Assembly: GCA_030435675.1 (NCBI GenBank)
Contig: CM059624.1
Span: 15,028,769-15,092,768, forward strand
DNA: 64,000 bases
Source: Steinernema hermaphroditum
Taxonomy: Eukaryota > Nematoda > Chromadorea > Rhabditida > Steinernematidae
Direction of reading: 5' to 3'
Under the pieces are notes generated by a model. The model searched no databases. It was not told where the DNA came from and worked only from the letters and a program-made list of their open reading frames with translations. Positions within the stretch are counted from its first letter, which is position 1. Each line of letters starts with the position of its first letter. Position numbers and translations under genes: made by a program. This document shows, in pieces, positions 44,388 to 56,144 of this stretch.

Positions 44388-44899
44388 CAGGGTTGTGCCA
44401 GTCTCAACTAAAAGCGAGCATGAGCGGCCCTGTCTTGTGATCTTTAAAAATTCGTGTGCCGTTCTATTGATGCATCTCTCAGGAGAGCTGTCAAAAACGT
44501 GATAATTTATGTCCGTACTGATCTCTGTGGATGTTTTATGGGGGTTTACAAAGTGGTTTCTTTTTCGATCTCTCCCTTCTCTTCAATTAGCATTTGATAA
44601 ATAGCTTCCTTTCAATCAAAAGTGGCGATTATCAACGGGGTCCAAAACTACAAAAGCGTCATCACGGTGATGGCACGTCGTCGAGTCGAGTCCGGATAAG
44701 GGCTGTGTACAGTCTCGACTCTCGACAAATGGGGGAGAGTGGCGAGACGAGAATGGCCTTGGTTTATGAGGGAAATCATACTGTATGAATGATCAGGGAA
44801 TCCAAATTCGGTACTCTCGTCTTGGGTAAAAAATCCCACCCGATAGTTTCGACTCTTGCCTATCGGGTCCTAACTCTCGACTCTCGCATAGCCCTGATA
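44388..44899. mobile_element. About 510-bp inverted-repeat element, CAGGGYTRTGC ends
   Basis: ATCAGGGTTGTGCCAGTCTC opens it, and the reversed right end reads ATCAGGGCTATGCGAGAGTC. A second GGGCTGTGTACAGTCTCG near 44699 suggests nested or rearranged copies. The right part shares its GAGAGTCGAGA motifs and a AAATCCCACCCGA block with 54316-54380. No transposase frame and no clear target duplication. Confidence 0.55.
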
Positions 44900-45681
44900 T
44901 GGCACGGCTGAATTCACACTTTGTATAATTTTAGTGTTAGCTGGTTGAATACTCCGAAAACCTAAACGGAGAGGAGAATGAGAATGATTATTCGGGTATG
45001 GTACAGTGTGTTGTATCATAAAAGGGTGATGTTGACTAGCCGAGCCTGAGCTGAGTCGGGTGGCCGAGATCAGGTTTCTTGTTGCTCAACATTTTTCATC
45101 AACCGTTCATTGCGTTAAAGGCAAAACGCGTAAAAGGTGTGTTGGAGTGGATGGATGTTTGATTGGGGGTCGAATAATGCCCATTAGAAACAATGTCGAG
45201 ATGACAACAGCTGGAGCAGAATAGATAGCCAACAGATACGAAGTTGGCTGGCAAAGGAAGCGAGCTGAGTGCGAGCTTCTTCTTTTTCTTCGCTGTAGGA
45301 GTTATTTAGGAGGATACATAAGAAAAACACCTGCCTTATCCAAAGCCAGTATGGACGTAGATGCATAAATTCAACAGATTTTTAAGTAAATTTAAACCTC
45401 CGCCTAGTTCAAGCTTGGGTTTACCAAACCCACCAAGACAATAGGGCTCGCTTTAAATCAAAAGGCATGAACCTGAGCCAGGTTTGCCGACGCCACCAAG
45501 ACAGCAGGCCTTCTTCACACTTCTCCAGACCGACGCGCATCGTCTGTAAACGTAGATTTGAGCTGTTTTGTAGTAAGCTACATAAGCTGCATGTCGTGGT
45601 ATATTGATGAGAATGAAGGGCAGGCCTTTGCATAAGTAACAGCAGAACGAATCAGCCTACAATTCGGTCTCTAAATGTTGA

Positions 45682-45840
45682 CGAAATCGAAATCGGAGGA
45701 GCGGTTGGTGGGTCTCGACACGATCCGCCTGTGTGGGCAGGGTACAGTTTGCGGGCGAGCGAAGCGAGCCTGTAGAAGTGTTTCCTTGTGTTTTTACGCC
45801 ACATTTCCATAACCTCTTCGACAGAAGTTAACCTATCGCA
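45682..45840 (-). repeat. Dispersed repeat, copy 2
   Basis: Reverse-orientation match of 21781-21945. The two copies are about 24 kb apart and differ by scattered substitutions and small indels. Confidence 0.7.
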
Positions 45841-46331
45841 CAGTATGGACATAAGGAAAGATTTTTTTAGAAATTTTCCATCTCCTATCTTATTTTTAAA
45901 CAATCTTTGTTCGATACTTTGTTATTTTCGTGTAATACACCCGATTTCCCTCGCGAAACCTCATATGGAAAGTACAAAGCGGCTCACCAATAAATCCATG
46001 TTTTGCCATGATCCTCTCCAACCCGATCGTGGATCGATGACAAAAATAGTCACACGCACGAGCGGCACGAAGCGAGATGAATGTAATGTAAATCGCGTGT
46101 TTGTTTGTTCACTCTTTCTCGCCGGCCGCTGTCCCTTATCAGGCCGGCTGTCGACACGAGTCATATGGAGCGGCGGCGAGAGAGGGGCGACAGATCTGTA
46201 ATCGATCGTGACAGAGCAGAGTGAGTGCCAATCGCTGAAATTAATACTTTGCCAGCCGGATCAAGTTCAGCGGGCGGAGGAGGATCGAGGAGAAGTTCAT
46301 TGAAGATTCGAACGGATTTTGAGTTGCAGAC

Positions 46332-49300
46332 ATGAGGCCGGAGCTCGCCGCCGTTCTCCTGCTCGTCGTCTATGCTTTCGTCGGACCGTCGACGGCCTCT
46401 ACTGAAGCTTCTGAAAGTGCCACTGAGCAAGCGGTGCACGTCTGCGACGAGACTAATACTAGGAATTGGTAAGTTTTTCTGTAATTACAAGTCGACGACT
46501 AAATTTTTGAACTGACGTGTAGATAGATCGCGCATTATTTGAGTGTGTATAGAGCAATAAGAAGTCTATTTATAGTTCTGACCATTTTTTCTTCTTTCGT
46601 CGTTTCTGACCACTCCGTTCCATTCAGATGATCCAAAAGGCTCTAATTAAATCTTTGATTTTCCCACTAGGCGCTCGTTTCCTTCAAGAAATTTTGTATG
46701 CGATTTCGCGCCCCTCAAGCTCTAAGGTCGCAATAGCGGCAAGATAGGGGCTCAGAGAATCGTTCCTATTTAAATCAAGTCCAGTAAACTGGAGTGTAAG
46801 GTCTATAGCAGTCCCGAGAAGTCAGTAGGTAGACAATTAGTGCTCTAACAGCCCGAAAGGTATAGTAACAGTAAACTGTCTGAGTGGCTCATTGCGAACG
46901 TGTTTCATTCGTAATCGATCGGGGTGGGTTCGAAGCCGGCCTCATTCCTCTATTTTTCTGTTGTTCGAAACCGCCCTCATGAATATTAAGTCCCTTCCGT
47001 GCGGCATTTTGACCAGTATCGTCGTAGATTCTGCGCTTAAATGATCAAATTCTGATGATAGCTTTCATTTTCTACTTTATTAATTCTCTCAGCCCTCAGC
47101 CTCTTATCTGTCCGATATTCAATTGGTAAACATGGCTATCCAGCATAACATCTTCGTTATCTTGTTTGTATTTGTAAATTTTAAGTAGATCCATACAAAG
47201 AAAGCACGCAAAATGCTTGCTTTATACGATCCGTGCCGCCTATTGTGGGGCACCACTGATTACCGTAATTTTCCACTTCGCCCAACTTTTACAATGGACA
47301 TCACAGAAGCCTTTTGTTCGTGTGTGATTTGATCAAGCAAAGTGACTCAGGCGACCATATTTGCCTAGTTTATCTTTCAAGTGAATTCCGATAAGCTGAA
47401 AACAACCAAGAAGAAGGAAAGCATGAAAAATATGACGCCAAAAGATCGCAGAAACTAGAGCTGACTTCTCCTTTTCCAATGTGTCTCCTAGATCTGAGGT
47501 TACACATCACTCTTTGTCGCAATTTCAAAAATCAACGACAAAACCCCTAATATGAAATTCTTTTACTGCATTTACTATAGGCGCATTTTTCGTGTTAACA
47601 CGCCGATTGATTTTGACAATATCTCGAAAATCTTAGCTTTTTTTCATATCTTACCGATGATTTTATGGCTTTGGAAGATTGGTTTCTTCAACGACATCGC
47701 TCATCCACTCGGCATGTAATGCACAAATGGGGCTGACCTCATCATTTTAAATAACAACGTAATGGCGTTGTATCAGCAAATTTTACGGTCTAATCTATAA
47801 AACTGGTTTTACGACCAAGCCACCGGTTTGTGCTCATCATAAGAGTCATAAAAGTTGTAGCTCACACATCAGTTCTTAACTAAAATGGACACTTCTGCGG
47901 GATGTCCATCATATGACACTGCTAGGATCGATTTGTCTAGACCCTCTCGTGACATCTGACACCGTCTTTAACGTCACGACGGCTAATCTGAAGCACGTTC
48001 GCATTGTTTTTCAGTTGCCGTTATCGTTCAAAGTTCACCGGGTAACATCTTGAATTTCATGCGTTTGCTGTAAAGCCGCTTTGTTTTCTGAATGCATCAA
48101 CAAAATTGCACATACAGTATTTGATATTTCAGGAACATCTACTGCAATGGACCCATTCTTGAAGCAGTCAACCATCATGCTCTCTTCAACGACTCTAAAA
48201 GTTATGTTGATATGCCAATAAGACAGTCACCGGGTGCGCTCATACATCAGAGACATTGCATCTCACAGTTGACACTTATTTGCAGACGAGACTATAGCCG
48301 CCTGGCGGAAAATCTTCGGTGACACACCGCCAGAGAAGGTTGACGAAACGAAGCTTCACTCCTTCCTTGACGAGTACTTCTCGCCTCCCGGAAGCGAATT
48401 GGTTAACTGCACTCCCTCTGACTGGATTCCCCATCCGCCGAAGATTATGCAAATCACCGATCCGAAGTTGAGACAGTGGGCGCTGGAGCTGCATGAGATA
48501 TGGAAGCATCTTTGCAAGCAGGTAGCGTCTAAAGGGTGCTGCATCTAGAGCTTATAAGAGGTCTTTTATCGCGGATTTGGCCTGGATCTGGTTGCCAGAA
48601 CAACCGGTTATGCAGACCTAGGAATATGTACCTTAGAGGGTCTTTGATTGCAGATATGTTTCAGATCCGTCCCGAGATCGCGCAACACCCCGACCGCTAC
48701 TCTCTACTTGATGTGCCCTACGAGTTCATCGCCCCAGGAGGCCGCTTCCGAGAATTCTACTATTGGGACGCCTACTGGATCATCAAAGGACTCATCGTCT
48801 CCGAAATGTATAACACCACGCAGAACATGATCAGAAATCTCGCTCACATGGTGGAACGGTAGGGGAAAGGGCACCCTCTTCCCTACAGAAATGATCAATT
48901 TTTAGATTCGGCTTTGTCCCAAATGGTGGTCGAGTTTACTACCTCCAACGCTCACAACCTCCCATGCTGATTCCGATGGTCTACGAATACTACGAGGCCA
49001 CAAACGACAAGAACTTCATCAGAGAAATCTTACCCGTCCTGGAGAAAGAACTCGATTTCTGGCACAAGAACCGCACTCTGGATATGAGCATCAAGGGGAG
49101 GAATGTGACCGTATTCCTATACAGAACCAACAGCAACGTGCCAAGGCCTGAGTCGTTCAAAGAAGACGTTAGGACGGCTCTTCCCATTCCAGAAGCTAAG
49201 AAACCTACGTTCTGGAAGGTGCTCACAGCACCGTTGCCAACGAGATAACCGCTGTTTTCAGGATAAAGCCAGTGCCGCAGAATCTGGATGGGATTTCAGC

Positions 49301-50711
49301 ACGAGATGGTTCGCTGATCATAAGACTCTGTACACGATCCATACGACTAGGATTGTTCCGATTGACCTCAATGCTCTCATTTGTTGGAACTACGACATCC
49401 TAGAATATCTCTATGAACAAGTTGGTAAGCGACTATACAGAAACATGTCATTTTCTGGGCAGTTAAATTCGTTATTGGCACAAAATCGCAAGATGGTAGT
49501 GTGCGCACATTCTATGCGGGACCATTTTGGTCACAAACCCGATAATATGGGTCAGAGTCGGGGTTAAAAACGCCCAACGAATGTTGCTGATGTGTTTATG
49601 GCATTGCTGACTGTATAGTAGTCGGTCCCGACACGATGTCCTTGAAGGGGCACAACCGTAGTTCCCTCCTTTTCTACACACTTATTCAAAAGAAGCGAGT
49701 GAGGGCTCATTCGACGCGCCAGAAGCTGCTGAGCCAACTTATACCGAATATGGCAGGTTAAAAACTACATTTACTGCAAAAAGCAGGACGTTATAACATG
49801 TCGGTTGTAACCATTCAAGTAAATCGTGTCGGGACCGGCATAGGAAACGACATAAGGTCAATTTCTTGGAAACTACTGTGTTAAACACTCGTTTTCCTCG
49901 CTGATGGAATGAAATCAACTGAAAATTCATTCCAGGAAACATGATCGCCTCAGAATACTACCGCGAGAAACGAGTCATCTTCAGGAAGACCTTGAATCTG
50001 GTCTTCTACAACAGAACCCTCGGCGCCTGGTTCGACTATAATCTCGACACAGAACAACAAAACACGATGTTCTACCCTTCCATCGTTGTACCTCTTTTCA
50101 CCGGATGCTACCACGCCCTGAATCAAGGAAAATCAGAGAGACTATTCGAGTATATGCAGGTTCGTCTTTACCGTATCCGCCGTGCAGGAACCATCTAGAA
50201 CGTTGGAGCGTTCAATTTCTCCGGAGGCATCCCAACAAGCATCATAAAGGACTCCGAAGAGCAATGGGACTTCCCCAACGGCTGGAGTCCTCTCAACCAC
50301 ATGGCCATCGAGGGGTTGAGAAAGTCGGAAAACGCCCAAATGCAGGACCAGGCCTATAGGCTGGCGAAGAAGTGGGTCGAGGGTAACTATAGGGTGTTTG
50401 AGAAGACGAGCCACATGTGGGAGAAGGTAACCTTCCTGAAGACGGTATGATCAACTGAAAAAGTCTCTTTGTAGTACGACGTCATTGGCACGATCCCACG
50501 TCCAGGAGCCGGCGGAGAGTACGACGTTCAGGACGGCTTCGGCTGGACCAATGGAGCGATCCTCGATCTGCTGAACACCTACAACGACCGTATCAAACTC
50601 AGCCAAGGCTACACGAAGGCGTGCACCACAGCTGTTCCCAATGTTCTCGTGATGGCGCTATGTCTTGTGGTCTCTGTTCTCGGAGCTCTTTTGCTCACTC
50701 AAAAGAGCTGA
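46332..50711 (+). CDS. Trehalase, secreted and probably membrane-anchored
   Basis: Glycoside hydrolase family 37 enzyme splitting trehalose into two glucose molecules. Nine exons, 46332-46468, 48133-48233, 48286-48521, 48665-48858, 48906-49218, 49262-49424, 49936-50159, 50199-50426 and 50475-50711, give 610 aa, a normal size for animals. Exon 1 encodes a signal peptide ([18 protein letters not shown]). Family hallmarks: [11 protein letters not shown], signature 1 [28 protein letters not shown], signature 2 [12 protein letters not shown], and the glycine-rich [17 protein letters not shown]. The hydrophobic C-terminus ([19 protein letters not shown]) suggests a GPI or membrane anchor. Intron 1 is 1.66 kb; intron 3 uses the acceptor at 48664, which keeps frame. 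Trehalose is a major blood and stress sugar in nematodes. Confidence 0.95.
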
Positions 50712-50754
50712 GCGCGATTGATGTTTGAAGAGTATTAGTAAAAGTGTCAATTTT

Positions 50755-50856
50755 AGTGGGACGGAGTAGAACGTTCAGGACGGCTTCGGCTGGACTGACG
50801 GAGCTGTCGTTCTGGGTGCTATATGCTAAACTGAAAAGGCTCTTCCGCTAGCACAC
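50755..50856 (+). pseudogene. Relic of a duplicated trehalase exon
   Basis: GTTCAGGACGGCTTCGGCTG and the bases around it repeat part of trehalase exon 9, and the following AACTGAAAAGGCTCTT resembles the end of trehalase intron 8. It starts only about 45 bases after the intact gene's stop. A short local duplication of exon and intron sequence explains it. Confidence 0.65.
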
Positions 50857-51435
50857 AATTAGGAAATACGAAAAGTGTTTTGTTCAGTCGTGTATGCTGG
50901 AAATAGCATAACTGAAATCAAGGCTGTACGATATGTACGGTTTAAATACCAAGGAACGTCTTTTATTTGGACTGGGATCGCCCATTCGTTCTCTATGAAG
51001 TTCGCCGAACGAGTTGAGTTGGCTTTCCGTGTTGGTATAATGATCGTCCAGCTCCCGTAAGGCATAGAATACCAGGGAGCCGTTCACCGCCGCCCGAATG
51101 GCTTCCTTCTTGTTTACAGTTCTGCTGAAATTTGGGAGCCGTGAAGGGCTTCCTAGGACTATCTGATTATGCTTAGTTTGCTCTGCTTCTCACCTTTCCT
51201 TTCGAAGGTTCTCGAAAGTGTAAACAACTCATTATGCCACGTCTTCAAAACGTCTGGCCTCGGTTCGTTGTGCATAATCAGGTGACATTAGAGCGTGGCG
51301 CCTGACCCCGAACGCAAACAATTTTGAAACCGCAGACTGCCCACGAATCATGCCTGGTATAATGAGGTTGAATTAAGAAATGGCATAAAACGCCCGGTCT
51401 CACCGATTCAGAATCCATCATCGACTCATCCAACA

Positions 51436-51756
51436 ATGGCCCGAACACTCATCGTTCTCTTCGCTCTCGTCTTCGCCTTCGCCACCGTCTCTGCCTACGT
51501 CGCCCAGCCTAGATATGGTGCCTATCCCTACGAACGCAACTACGACTACACCTACGACTATGGTTTCTTTCGCAAGCCGTACAACTACCGCGGACATTAC
51601 GCCAATTGCCGTGGTGCCGGATGCGGTGACCACCCTTTGCATGGAGCTGTGGAATCGACGAGATGTAAGTCCGTGTGCGTTTGATTTTGATTGATTTTTT
51701 GCATTACAGCGTGTGGCTACAACTGGAGTGGACAGTATGAGTGCCGCGACTACTAA
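51436..51756 (+). CDS. Small secreted Tyr/Gly-rich peptide with CGYNWSGQYECR end
   Basis: Two exons, 51436-51664 and 51710-51756, give 91 aa. The signal peptide is MARTLIVLFALVFAFATVSA. The mature part is rich in Tyr, Arg and Gly (YDYTYDYGFFRKPYNYRGHY), has a CRGAGCGDH segment, and ends CGYNWSGQYECRDY. Four cysteines could make two disulphides. The C-terminal pattern CGxNWxGxYxCR recurs in the neighbouring frame at 51879. Small Tyr/Gly-rich secreted peptides of nematodes include cuticle-associated and antimicrobial types, but I cannot assign this one. AATAAA lies at about 51796. Confidence 0.72.
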
Positions 51757-51878
51757 ATCTACTTTTACGTCCAATTGATGTATTTGTGTTCTGCAATAAA
51801 ATAATGAGAACATAGCCCGACGTCCTAGTTGGAAGCTGCAAATCTTAAGGGTACAGATACGCGACAGTTTGAGCTCTT

Positions 51879-52052
51879 TTGAAGGATATTTCACTGGTCT
51901 TCGCCCTAGTCGTTTCCTTAGCTTTTGTCTCAGCACATGGTGTCCCTTCCTACGATCCCAACGACCACTACTACGAGCCCAAGCCGTACCGGTGTGGCCA
52001 TAACTGGCGTGGGGAGTATGCGTGCCGCTGGACTAAGAAATATGGAGGGTGA
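51879..52052 (+). pseudogene. Neighbouring CGxNWxGxYxCR peptide without an ATG
   Basis: The frame reads LKDISLVFALVVSLAFVSA (signal-like), then a short polar region, then CGHNWRGEYACRW and a stop at 52050. No in-frame ATG precedes the signal-like part; a TGA lies just upstream. It may begin at an unseen upstream exon or at a non-ATG codon, or have lost its start. It is clearly related to the gene at 51436. Confidence 0.5.
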
Positions 52053-52585
52053 AGGTTTGGAAGCTTTGAGGTTGAAGGCTCTAAAGCAGCCCGGACACTT
52101 AACACAGACACCAAATGCGCTATTGTTTTACCCTTAATTCCTGGGTCTCTCATTTGTTTCGGTAGCCATCGGTCGGGTCGTCCGCTCGCTCTCTCCCTCA
52201 GGTTCCTCATATGAGTTGAGGGCGCACTGACAAAATCTCCGGCTTAAGACTTAACGGTCTTTTGATTTAGCGCGAGCCCGAAGGGTTAGCTCTGTTGTCT
52301 TAACCATTGCGATTTTTTAGTGGCGATTATGTCATGTAATCGAGTTGAGTGAGCGCTCGGTTCCGGCCGCACGGCTTTGAGTGAGGTTGGCGATCAATTC
52401 GAGCTCGTTTTTTTATTTGACCCGACTCGGCCGGCTCAACTTGACTCCGCTTGGAGACCCGAAATCTCCATGCAAGAAGGATAAGCCGAACGCCCTCCGA
52501 AGGCACTCTATTCCTAAGGAAACGGTGCACCTTTCGGCCCCACTTTTCCTTCCAGCAGAATCGTTGCTAAGAATCATTCGCATCG
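52053..52585. other. No gene recognised
   Basis: Intergenic stretch between the small peptide pair and the first clustered PAN-like gene. No conserved frame or repeat was found. Confidence 0.4.
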
Positions 52586-53076
52586 ATGTCGAAACGCCGT
52601 GCGCTCGTCTTCAGCCTCTTGTGGCTCCTCTGTGGAACTGTACGAATCAAGTAATTCATACGTTCTCCAGTTATAAACTTAGATCAACTCGGCCAACGTA
52701 CAAGTCCATTTCCGTGTCAGCAATGACACAGAGCTTGCGGTCGATTCTTCCGTAAAATCTCAGAATGTTACCGGATCAACCATCAGCACTTGCCTTGAGA
52801 AATGTGCGCGGGACGAGAAGTGCACTGGCGGCCTCTTCTTGAGCGATGGACTGTGCTATACGATGGAGCAGCTCAAAGTGAACGACAGTTCGGACGCAAA
52901 GAAGGACGCGAAAGGAGGCCATATTTCATTCGTCAAGGTCGACGCCAAAAACGAGACACTGTGCGATGCGATGCCCTTCAAGGAGGTCGTCCAAAGTAAG
53001 ATACATACATTTTGGAAAGGATGTATTCAAGATGATATCAGGTCACCCCACAGCAGTGAAACCCGACAAGCAGTGA
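52586..53076 (+). CDS. Secreted PAN/apple-like protein
   Basis: Exons 52586-52650, 52721-52995 and 53042-53076 give 124 aa. Exon 1 is essentially the signal peptide (MSKRRALVFSLLWLLCGT). Exon 2 contains C-x3-C-x5-C-x-GGLF, a further cysteine after nine residues, a GGHISFVKV strand and a last cysteine before MPFKEVV. The gene lacks the aromatic W-C of its cousins at the second cysteine. Exon 3 is a short tail. The foldback mariner begins 107 bases downstream. Confidence 0.75.
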
Positions 53077-53183
53077 GAAGATTCAATGCCAAGGCCAATT
53101 CAAAAACAACGATAAGTTTTAATTTATGACATGAAGCTTTCATAAAGATGCACACCATTTGAATTAATGAATTACATATACTA

Positions 53184-54140
53184 CAGGGAGATCCATAAAT
53201 ACTGTCACGCGTAAGCCACTCATAAAACCACTCACAACTTTTCAGAGAACGCACAAACCGACCCGTTTTATGTACCATTTGAAAGCGCAGAAAATTCTAA
53301 ACTAGATACAATTACTCGCATTCAAAATGACTTCCTTCTGCGGTAATGCAAGCGTCCAAACGTTTCCGGAAATTCCTCAAAATCGCCGCAGCTGAGCCGC
53401 GGCGACGCCCTGCAGCGAATCCTGTTCACGGATGAGAAGATCTTCACAGTTGAACAGTCTGAACAGGAACAGTCAGAACCGACGCGAGCTGCTCCCGAAA
53501 GGCTCCCAGCGCATCGTCAAAGCCGAAAACACCCATTTCCCGAAGTCGGTCATGGTTTGGGGAGGGATTTCCGGTTTGGGGAAGACCAAGCTGGTTTTCG
53601 TCCCAAAGGGAGTGAAGATCAACGCGGACACCTACCAGGAGATGATTTTGGAAGGCGCCGTGCTTCCCTGGGCCGAGGAGAACGCCGAAAACATTGACTG
53701 GAGGCTGCAACAGGACTGGGCACCGGCCCACGGTGCCAAGAAGACCGTCGAGTGGTGCGAGGCCAACCTCCCAGGCTTCTGGACGAAGAGCGTTTGGCCC
53801 TCGAATTCCCCAGATTTGAACCCGCTCGATTTTGCAATCTGGGGGATCTTGGAGCAGAAGGCTTGCGCTATCAAGCACAAGTCAATCGACTCTCTGAAGC
53901 GCGCTCTGGAGAAGGCCTGGGAAGAAATCACCCCAGAAATGATCGAGGCCATTTTGAAGAACTTCCGAAAACGTTTGGACGCCTGCATTGAAGCCGAAGG
54001 TGGCCATTTCGAATGTTCTTGATTGTAACTTGTTCAGAATTTCATGCTCTTTCGAATGGTATAAAAAAACGGGTTGTTTTGTCAGTCGTGGGAAAAGTTG
54101 GCGTTGTTTTTATGCGTGACACTATTTATGGATCACCCTG
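53184..54140 (+). mobile_element. DD37D (maT) mariner, rearranged foldback copy
   Basis: Ends CAGGGAGATCCATAAATA and, reversed, CAGGGTGATCCATAAATA, with TA on each side (53182-53183 and 54141-54142), as for Tc1/mariner elements. Beyond the usual short ends, the first 200 bases are a reverse complement of the last 200, including the 3' end of the transposase frame, at roughly 75-80 percent identity by eye. The normal 5' half of a mariner is missing. Confidence 0.85.
53389..54022 (+). pseudogene. Mariner transposase, N-terminus lost and frameshifted
   Basis: The DDE catalytic core is recognisable: FTDEK (first acidic residue), VWGGISGLGKTKLVF, QQDWAPAH (second), and SPDLNPLDFAIW, whose last D lies 37 residues after the second, so DD37D. 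The helix-turn-helix DNA-binding half is absent, and the frame shifts near 53458, between TVEQ and the rest. It is therefore dead. The 3' end also serves as part of the element's inverted arm. Confidence 0.85.
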
Positions 54141-54315
54141 TATGCATACCGGGTGACGGCAAGATTGATGCTCACAAATAAGGCTAAAAATGAGTCATTG
54201 AAGAAACGCAATGCCAACTATCCGAGAGGTAGAGAAGTAGAACCTCGACTCTGTGTGTAGCCCATTGCGAATGCTCTTCGTTTGCATTCGATAGGTGTCG
54301 GGTTCGCATCAGGGC

Positions 54316-54380
54316 TGTGCGAGAGTCGAGACTCTCGGGTGGGATTTTTACCCGAGGCGAGAGTCGAGACGAGAGTGCCG
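54316..54380. repeat. Fragment of the CAGGGCTGTGC element family
   Basis: CAGGGCTGTGCGAGAGTCG starts a stretch of G-A-G-T-C-G-A motifs around a short palindrome. It matches, in reverse, the right part of the element at 44388. No opposite end is visible. Confidence 0.55.
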
Positions 54381-54710
54381 AATTTGGATGCTTTTATCAT
54401 CTATACAGGGCGATTTTCTATATACGATAAGAATCAGCAGGAAATTCTGCATCGGACAGTGAAAGTTGTTTGGAAGCAGTTATCGTAAAATACACCTAAA
54501 ACACGAAAGATTGATTTCCCCACAGGTGTTCCTATTTATATTTCCGCCACTGTACATATGACGTATATGACGTAGGTGGACGACATGATTCGGGTTTGCA
54601 AATATCATGGTCTAAGGCCTGATGAAGAGGTGGACAAAAAAGGACCGTGAAAGACCCATCAAAATGAACAATGTATAAAGAAATGAAAGTTGGTTGCCAA
54701 TAAAAGTTCT

Positions 54711-55164
54711 CTATGAACGAGGAGTGGATAATCCTAAAAACAGAAGAAGATACAGATCTTCGTGCTGCCTTTACCTTTGAGGAGATCATGAAGCGATTTA
54801 CCACAGGACATGTCCTTCTTATTGACTTGGAGGAACGATGTCTGACCTTCGTATCGACTAGGCTCTATCTTTGGTGTTTTAGACAAGAGGTGGCAGGCTT
54901 TGTGGCCGCTAACAAAGACTCCTCCCGTACATCCAGTTTCCAGTGAGCACCACTTCATGCAGTCTTCAGCCGAATCCTTCATTTGATACCCCACCAACTG
55001 GTTATCACCGGTGACTTCAAACTGAAAGTCCTTGGTAGCGCGATAATGATAATTGCCAGAGACGAGCTGAAAACTTATCGTTAATTCGCTAAAATCCATA
55101 GACCAACCGTTGTAACGAGGAACTCGAGGCTGAGGCAGAGGACGGCTGCGCGACATCTCATCAT
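54711..55164 (-). CDS. Secreted PAN/apple-like protein, opposite strand
   Basis: Minus-strand exons 55164-55108, 55066-54776 and 54734-54711 give 123 aa. Exon 1 encodes the signal peptide (MMRCRAAVLCLSLEFLVTT). The core reads DCMKWCSLETGCTGGVF, then a cysteine in ACHLLSKTP, a TSFLQV strand and a final SCGKSLHDLL. Three introns-worth of spacing and phase match the gene at 59013. The only clustered family member on the minus strand. Confidence 0.78.
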
Positions 55165-56144
55165 CGCTTCAAAGAACGCTCGTCTGACGTCCTGACGTTT
55201 CGAGCATTAAGGCTCGCCGCTCACTATAATGTCCTTGGCAAACAGACGGAGAAATTTGCGGCTAAGCCTTTGGGGAACCTTCCGAATTGTCCGCCACAGA
55301 TGTGGAACATTGGACTACAGGTAGGCTTTCACCAGATAACGTTGAACCCAAAAAGGCATCGGCTTATAGGCACACTTGACCATATAAGAACCATGTGAAA
55401 GTTACGTGAGTGTATAGGCATTATACATATCCTATGTAACCGGTAGTCATCTTGCTTCCCGTAGTCAGATCAAGGTCTGACTCCTTCTCCGGTCTTTGCT
55501 TTAACTTTGCCTTTATCGATCCAATTTTTAAAAATTAATTTAAAGTTAACCGGGGACTGATTCAGATCGACAACAAAACTAGTCCCATCGGATTACCACG
55601 TTTGTTCTGGATCTTTTATATGGTCTCGTCACAATTGGCCTCAAAAAAACCGAAGGGATTGAGCCGGTAAGGCCAAGACAAGTGTTGATCTAAATCGGTA
55701 CTCGGGGATTGAGCCGGTAAGGCCAAGACAAGTGTTGATCTAAATCGGTACTCGGTTAGCTTAAAATTCTTTTTTAAAATTGGATATTGTTGTTGCTTTG
55801 CTCAATCCGTTCAGTTTTTGGAAGCCAATCGTATCCAATCGTTGAGACCGCATGGAAGATCCTGAACAAATCGGTGGAAAGGATACCAGAATAGAGGCAT
55901 CCGGTTCGAATCTGAATCTGAATCGAGTGGTCGATACCAGAATAGTAAAGTTTATAAAATTTGCCAAGATATTCGATAGAAACCTTTACGAAAGCAGATT
56001 TTGACCTTTAATTGCTGACTCTTCATACTAATACACTTTCCTAAGGACAAAGTTATGTCTTCGTATAGCTAAGGGGTGGCTCCTTGGTTGCTATAGTTAA
56101 AAACGCCCTTTAGTAAAGACCAAGAGGAATATTTGGTTGACGCG
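55165..56144. other. Intergenic region with a 50-bp tandem duplication
   Basis: Upstream region of two divergent PAN-like genes. Apart from the duplication at 55656-55755 I see no gene or element. Confidence 0.45.
55656..55755. repeat. Perfect 50-bp tandem duplication
   Basis: A 50-bp unit starting GGATTGAGCCGGTAAGGCC and ending ATCGGTACTCGG occurs twice head to tail without a mismatch, so it is very recent or an assembly feature. Confidence 0.85.

Noticed and set aside
46161..46439. Minus-strand frame over trehalase exon 1
   Set aside because: It overlaps the signal-peptide exon of a well-supported gene and shows no domain of its own.
46880..46955. tRNA-like sequence in trehalase intron 1 (GAGTGGCTCA, then GGGTTCGAAGCC)
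   Set aside because: Partial A- and B-box resemblance, but no acceptor stem and no seven-base anticodon loop. At most a degenerate tRNA-derived repeat. A similar fragment lies at 54235-54305.
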